Assembly: GCF_013466605.1 (NCBI RefSeq) | Contig: NZ_CP059162.1 | Span: forward strand, 5,952,001-6,016,000 | Length of the DNA: 64,000 bases | DNA from: Pseudomonas chlororaphis subsp. aurantiaca | GTDB lineage: Bacteria > Pseudomonadota > Gammaproteobacteria > Pseudomonadales > Pseudomonadaceae | Direction of reading: 5' to 3' | Shown: in pieces, positions 60,105 through 64,000 of the stretch | Position numbering within the stretch: the stretch's first letter is position 1 | How the letters are laid out: each line of letters begins with the position of its first letter | Translations under genes and position numbers: made by a program | Notes under the pieces: generated by a model | Told to the model about the DNA's origin: nothing | Database searches by the model: none | The model's input: only the letters and a program-made list of their open reading frames with translations

Positions 60105-61541
60105 TCAGTTCCCCTTGTTCAGGCTGGTGCCGTTGTCTTCGGCATCGTCGTCGGCGGCCGACAGCGGACGGGCCGGCGTGCGTTTCTGGCCAGGACCACC
60201 GTGGCTGGCTTCCGCGCCTTCGTCGGTCTTCGGCCCCTTGCGCACCAGGCGCATCATGTAGCCCAGACCCACGCCGAACAGCGAGAAATACACCACGACA
60301 AACAGCGCGAGGGTGATGCTCATCTGCATCAGGCTGTGCCCGGACGAAGCATCCGCGGTGCGCATCAGCCCGTAGACCACCCACGGCTGACGGCCGATCT
60401 CGGTGGTGAACCAGCCGGCGAGGATCGCGATCAGGCCGGACGGGCCCATCCACAGCGCCAGGTACAGGAACGCGCGGTTCTGGTAGATGCGGTCACGCTT
60501 GCGCAGCCACAGGCTCCACAGGCCGGTGAGGATCATCAGCATGCCCAGGCCGACCATGATCCGGAACGACCAGAACACGATGGTCGAATTCGGCCGGTCC
60601 TCTGGCGGAAACTCCTTGAGCGCCGGCACCTGCTTGTCCAGCGAGTGAGTGAGGATGATGCTGCCCAGATAGGGGATCTCGACGGCGAACTTGGTCTTTT
60701 CTTCCTGCATGTCCGGCCAGCCGAACAGGATCAGCGGGGTCGGCTCGTTACCGACGTTTTCCCAGTGCCCTTCGATCGCGGCGATTTTCGCCGGCTGGTG
60801 CTTGAGGGTGTTGAGGCCGTGGAAGTCGCCGATCACGGCCTGGATCGGCGCCACGATCAGGGCCATCCACATCGCCATCGACAGCATGCGGCGGATTGCC
60901 GGGTTGTCACGGCCGCGCAGCAGGTGCCAGGCCGCGGACGAACCCACGAAGAACGCGGTGGCGACAAAGGCGGCCGTGGCCATGTGCGCCAGGCGGTACG
61001 GGAACGACGGGTTGAACACCACCGCCAGCCAGTCCACCGGAATCACTCGGCCGTCGATGATTTCGTAGCCTTGCGGGGTCTGCATCCAGCTGTTGGACGA
61101 GAGAATCCAGAAGGTCGAAATCAGCGTACCGATGGCCACCATTACCGTGGAGAAGAAGTGCAGGCCGCGCCCCACGCGGTTCCAGCCGAACAGCATGACC
61201 CCGAGGAAACCAGCCTCGAGGAAGAACGCGGTGAGCACTTCATAGGTCAGCAGCGGCCCGGTGACGGCGCCGGCAAAATCGGAGAAGCGGCTCCAGTTGG
61301 TGCCGAACTGGTAGGCCATGACCAGGCCCGAGACCACCCCCATGCCGAAGTTGACGGCAAAGATCTTCGACCAGAAGTGGTACAGGTCACGGTAGGTATC
61401 GTCGCGGGTCTTGAGCCACAAACCTTCGAGCACCGCCAGGTAGCTCGCCAGACCAATGGTGATGGCGGGGAACAGGATGTGGAACGAGATGGTGAACGCG
61501 AACTGAATTCGGGCGAGATCTAGTGCCTCCAAACCGAACAT
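60105..61541 (-). CDS. cioA: Cyanide-insensitive quinol oxidase subunit I
   Basis: 478-residue CydA-family subunit carrying haems. Start MFGLEALDLARIQFAFTISFH, with the haem His in FHILFPAITIGL. The Q loop is short, lacking the E. coli insertion, and GWFTTEIGRQPWVVYG is conserved, both marking the CIO type. The C-terminal tail is polar (GGPGQKRTPARPLSA). CIO lets pseudomonads respire while making cyanide. An Anr box lies about 160 bases upstream. Confidence 0.94.
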   Translation of the reverse strand: MFGLEALDLARIQFAFTISFHILFPAITIGLASYLAVLEGLWLKTRDDTYRDLYHFWSKIFAVNFGMGVVSGLVMAYQFGTNWSRFSDFAGAVTGPLLTYEVLTAFFLEAGFLGVMLFGWNRVGRGLHFFSTVMVAIGTLISTFWILSSNSWMQTPQGYEIIDGRVIPVDWLAVVFNPSFPYRLAHMATAAFVATAFFVGSSAAWHLLRGRDNPAIRRMLSMAMWMALIVAPIQAVIGDFHGLNTLKHQPAKIAAIEGHWENVGNEPTPLILFGWPDMQEEKTKFAVEIPYLGSIILTHSLDKQVPALKEFPPEDRPNSTIVFWSFRIMVGLGMLMILTGLWSLWLRKRDRIYQNRAFLYLALWMGPSGLIAILAGWFTTEIGRQPWVVYGLMRTADASSGHSLMQMSITLALFVVVYFSLFGVGLGYMMRLVRKGPKTDEGAEASHGGPGQKRTPARPLSAADDDAEDNGTSLNKGN

Positions 61542-61701
61542 AAGCTTTCCTCTGTCAGGTAATACCGGCTGCCGGCTGGAGGCCTGCACCCACTGCCCCC
61601 ACGGATATGGAGTGTGGCGAATTCGAATTCGTTCTTTTTAAACCCATCGCAACGCAGGGAGTCTGGCCATGTGGCCGCCAGACCTCGCCTTGGAAAAGGT
61701 T

Positions 61702-61715
61702 TTGATCTGGATCAA
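61702..61715. promoter_or_regulatory. Anr/Dnr (FNR-type) box upstream of cioA
   Basis: Perfect TTGAT-CTGG-ATCAA. In P. aeruginosa Anr represses cioAB at low oxygen; the site lies at about -165 from the cioA ATG, so its exact mode depends on the unmapped promoter. The rest of the 500-base gap between cioA and the MFS gene holds a REPIN and no gene. Confidence 0.8.
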
Positions 61716-61826
61716 TCGACGCTGAAAGAGTAGTCGCATTTTCATCATTGGTTTGTGTGGTCTTTTGTCGCGTGACAGGTTGCCTCACCACGTCAAGAAC
61801 GGGGGTTTTCCCGCAATTGTGCGATG

Positions 61827-61932
61827 CCTGTAGCCGCTGCCGCAGGCTGCGAACGGCCGGAACGGTCGTGGCGATTTCCGCGCCGTCGAAGGCCCTTCGG
61901 ACCTTATCGCAGCCTGCGGCAGCGGCTACAGG
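61827..61932. repeat. REPIN, GCCGCTGCCGCAGG family, copy 3
   Basis: Perfect 24-base arms at 61827-61850 and 61909-61932, identical to the arms of copy 1 at 42.0 kb; the centre differs. Confidence 0.9.
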
Positions 61933-62042
61933 GATTGGGTTATTTCGAACAAGCGGGATAGATGCGGGGCTAACGATTCTGCAACTATTGGTTACATCTT
62001 GGTGATAACCTCGCCCTACTCCACGCCCAGACCTGTCTTCAG

Positions 62043-63284
62043 ATGCCCAGCCAAGACCCTCTGCTGCTTCGCCATCACCGTCCGTTCATTGCTTTCTGGC
62101 TGGCGCGGATCTTCACCGCCAGCGGCTTCCAGATGCTCACCGTGGCCATCGGCTGGAACCTCTACCAACTGACCGGCAATGTGCTCGACCTGGGCCTGGT
62201 CGGGCTGGTGGAGTTCGTGCCGCGCGTGCTGTTCATGCTGCACACCGGGCATGTGGCCGACCGCTACGACCGGCGCAAGGTGGCAGCCATCTGCCAGACG
62301 CTGCAGGCGCTGATCGCCCTGTCCCTGGCCATCGGCAGCACCACCCACCATGTCACCCGCGAGATGATCTTCATCCTCGCCTTCCTGCTGGGCGCCGCCC
62401 GTTCCTTCGAGATGCCGACTACCCAGGCGCTGCTGCCGAGCATCGTGCCCAGCGCGCTGTTCCCCCGCGCCGTGGCCGCCGCCCAGTCCGCCCAGCAATC
62501 GGCGACCATCGTCGCGCCGGCCCTCGGCGGGCTGCTCTACGCCTTTGGCAGCGTATGGGTCTATGGCCCGACCGTGCTGCTGTATGTGATCGCCTGCTGC
62601 CTGATGCTCAACCTGCCCGCGCGGCAGACGCCGCCGAACAAGGGCAAGGCCACCCTGGATTCGTTGCTCGCCGGGGTGCGCTTCATTCGCAGCCGACCGG
62701 ACATTCTCGGGGCGATCTCCCTGGACCTGTTCGCCGTCCTGCTCGGTGGTGCCACCGCGCTGCTGCCGGTGTTCGCCAAGGACATCCTGCTCACCGGCGC
62801 CTGGGGCCTGGGCCTGCTGCGCTCGGCGCCGGCGGTGGGAGCCTTGCTGATGTCGCTGTGGCTGGCACGCTTTGCCGTCGACCGTCATGTCGGTCGGGTG
62901 ATGTTCACCGCCGTCGGCGTGTTCGGCGTCGCCACCATCGCCTTCGGCCTGTCGACCTCGTTCTGGTTCTCGCTTGCGGTGCTGGTGGTGCTGGGCGCGG
63001 CGGACATGATCAGCATGGTGATCCGCGCCTCCTTCGTGCAGCTGGAAACTCCGGGTGAAATGCGTGGCCGGGTCAGCGCGGTGAACGGTCTGTTCATCGG
63101 CGCCTCCAACCAGCTCGGCGAGTTCGAGTCCGGGCTCACCGCCCACTGGTTCGGCACCGTGCCGGCGGTGGTCCTGGGTGGAGTCGGCACCCTGCTGGTG
63201 ACCGGGGTGTGGATAAAACTGTTCCCGACCCTGGCCCATCGCGATCGCATGCATGCGCCGGTGGAAGAAGAAGCCAAGGCCTGA
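62043..63284 (+). CDS. MFS transporter (EntS-like)
   Basis: 413-residue major facilitator with about 12 helices and the MFS_3/EntS-type layout. Between TM2 and TM3 GHVADRYDRRKV is the motif A (GxxxDRxxRR). A central loop (ARQTPPNKGKATLDSLLAG) joins the two halves. Substrate unknown; EntS exports enterobactin but many relatives are drug or metabolite exporters, and no siderophore genes are adjacent. Start is the ATG after a CAGACCTGTCTTCAG leader with a weak ribosome site. Confidence 0.88.
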   Translation: MPSQDPLLLRHHRPFIAFWLARIFTASGFQMLTVAIGWNLYQLTGNVLDLGLVGLVEFVPRVLFMLHTGHVADRYDRRKVAAICQTLQALIALSLAIGSTTHHVTREMIFILAFLLGAARSFEMPTTQALLPSIVPSALFPRAVAAAQSAQQSATIVAPALGGLLYAFGSVWVYGPTVLLYVIACCLMLNLPARQTPPNKGKATLDSLLAGVRFIRSRPDILGAISLDLFAVLLGGATALLPVFAKDILLTGAWGLGLLRSAPAVGALLMSLWLARFAVDRHVGRVMFTAVGVFGVATIAFGLSTSFWFSLAVLVVLGAADMISMVIRASFVQLETPGEMRGRVSAVNGLFIGASNQLGEFESGLTAHWFGTVPAVVLGGVGTLLVTGVWIKLFPTLAHRDRMHAPVEEEAKA

Positions 63285-63362
63285 TTCGAGGCAGACAGGA
63301 ACCTCACAGGACGTCGCCGTTGATCGTCCGATTCACGCGCTGCAATACATATCCGATGGGAA

Positions 63363-63387
63363 GAGTGTAAGGTATCGCCTTACACTC
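63363..63387. promoter_or_regulatory. Perfect palindrome in front of higBA
   Basis: Arms GAGTGTAAGG and CCTTACACTC (10 of 10) around TATCG, ending five bases before the toxin ATG. Position and symmetry are those of a HigA autoregulatory operator covering the promoter or the leader. Confidence 0.7.
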
Positions 63388-63392
63388 ACCGC

Positions 63393-63971
63393 ATGATCAA
63401 ATCCTTTCAGCACAAAGGCCTCAAGGCCTTCTATGAAACGGGATCGACTCGAGGGATCCGAGCCGATCATGCGAGGCGCCTGGCGCGCATGCTGCCTTTC
63501 ATGGATCACGCGACAGAGCCTGACGACCTCGACCTCCCGGGATGGCGGTTGCATCCGCTCAAGGGCGAGCGTCGCGAATACTGGTCACTGACCGTATCGG
63601 GCAATTGGCGAGTGATTTTTCGTTTTACGGGTTCGGATATCGAGCTGGTCGACTATCTGGATTACCACAGAACAGGAGGCAGGATCATGCCCAACCCGCC
63701 ACACCCCGGTGAAACACTGCGTATGGATATATTGCCCGAGCTGGGAATCAGCGTGACGGAACTGGCCAGGCATCTTGGCTACGCCCGCCCCCATCTCTCC
63801 AAGGTGCTGAACGGCCACGCGCCGATCCGGCCGGAACTGGCGGTAAGGCTGGAGCGCGCCGGAATAGGTAAAGCCAAGGTCTGGCTGGCGGTACAGGCTG
63901 ACTACGATATCTGGCAGACCGAACAAGCCTTGTTACCGCGCATCGAGCCCATTGCCGCTCATGTCTGCTGA
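63393..63971 (+). CDS. higBA: HigB-HigA toxin-antitoxin fusion ORF
   Basis: 192-codon open frame joining two proteins normally separate. Residues 1-92 are a HigB/RelE-type mRNA interferase (MIKSFQHKGLKAFYETGSTR ... GNWRVIFRF ... ELVDYLDYH), which normally ends at YH. Codon 93 at 63669-63671 is AGA where a stop is expected, and six linker codons (RTGGRI) lead to M99. Residues 99-192 are a full XRE-type HigA antitoxin with helix-turn-helix GISVTELARHLGYARPHLSK. The antitoxin ribosome site AGGAGG survives in the linker. It could therefore yield a fused protein and free antitoxin. Confidence 0.85.
   Translation: MIKSFQHKGLKAFYETGSTRGIRADHARRLARMLPFMDHATEPDDLDLPGWRLHPLKGERREYWSLTVSGNWRVIFRFTGSDIELVDYLDYHRTGGRIMPNPPHPGETLRMDILPELGISVTELARHLGYARPHLSKVLNGHAPIRPELAVRLERAGIGKAKVWLAVQADYDIWQTEQALLPRIEPIAAHVC
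63687..63971 (+). CDS. higA: HigA antitoxin (internal start in the fusion)
   Basis: 94-residue XRE-family protein beginning MPNPPHPGETLRMDILPELG, the family N-terminus. AGGAGG ends eight bases before the ATG (63674-63679), a good site for independent initiation. HigA binds HigB and represses the locus. It shares its frame with the upstream toxin, so the nested gene is separate only at the level of translation start. Confidence 0.75.
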   Translation: MPNPPHPGETLRMDILPELGISVTELARHLGYARPHLSKVLNGHAPIRPELAVRLERAGIGKAKVWLAVQADYDIWQTEQALLPRIEPIAAHVC

Positions 63972-64000
63972 TCGCTAAACCAGCAACTCCCCCTCCACCG

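Noticed and set aside
59097..61523. 808-codon frame antisense to cioAB
   Set aside because: Mirrors the cioAB coding region and is rich in H/Q/E/R; shadow of high-GC codon use.

Overview
This window is a contiguous chromosomal core segment of a fluorescent Pseudomonas, most likely from the P. fluorescens complex. The gene order follows the P. aeruginosa PAO1 block running from bamD through pilR, the minor pilins, ispH-ileS, murJ-rpsT, proB-obgE-rpmA-rplU-ispB, gdhA, ettA, morA, glyA, cstA, mapZ, radA, katB and mscL (synteny recalled from memory). High GC, little space between genes, REP/REPIN repeats and Pseudomonas-type proteins all agree with this. No rRNA, tRNA, CRISPR array, prophage or insertion sequence was found.

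Layout. 1-10.0 kb: the 3' end of bamD, a small PP0621-family protein, then a type IV pilus region. It holds a decayed 3' remnant of the sensor kinase gene pilS, an intact pilR, thiO, and a minus-strand minor-pilin/tip-adhesin operon (fimU-pilV-pilW-pilX-pilY1-pilE) with a divergent second FimT-like pseudopilin. 10.0-19.8 kb: the minus-strand housekeeping run murJ, ribF-ileS-lspA-fkpB-ispH, divergent rpsT, then creA and proB. 19.9-25.9 kb: rplU-rpmA-obgE with divergent ispB, a YjdM/PhnA-like zinc ribbon, a Fur-boxed small protein, fklB, a DUF6482 protein and a UPF0114 membrane protein. 26-34.6 kb: a large lipoprotein of unknown function, a Lon-like protease, DUF3015 and DUF4105 envelope proteins, a small lipoprotein and a divergent Gre-type factor. 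34.6-43.5 kb: gdhA, ettA, the c-di-GMP protein MorA and glyA. 43.5-50.2 kb: a DctA-type transporter with two GntR-superfamily regulators, then a cstA-ybdD-yjiA unit. 50.3-58.6 kb: a small methyltransferase-like membrane protein, MapZ (PilZ), radA, an ankyrin protein plus periplasmic catalase KatB, mscL, a ferredoxin-NADP reductase and rlmG. 58.8-64 kb: the cyanide-insensitive oxidase operon cioA-cioB-DUF2474 behind an Anr box, an MFS transporter, and a higBA toxin-antitoxin locus whose two genes are fused into one reading frame.

Themes. Type IV pilus parts (minor pilins, PilY1), c-di-GMP turnover (MorA) and c-di-GMP sensing (MapZ) lie in one window, but the pilus kinase PilS has been lost. 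The most unusual feature is the in-frame HigB-HigA fusion at the right edge: the toxin stop codon appears to have become AGA while the antitoxin ribosome binding site and ATG are kept.
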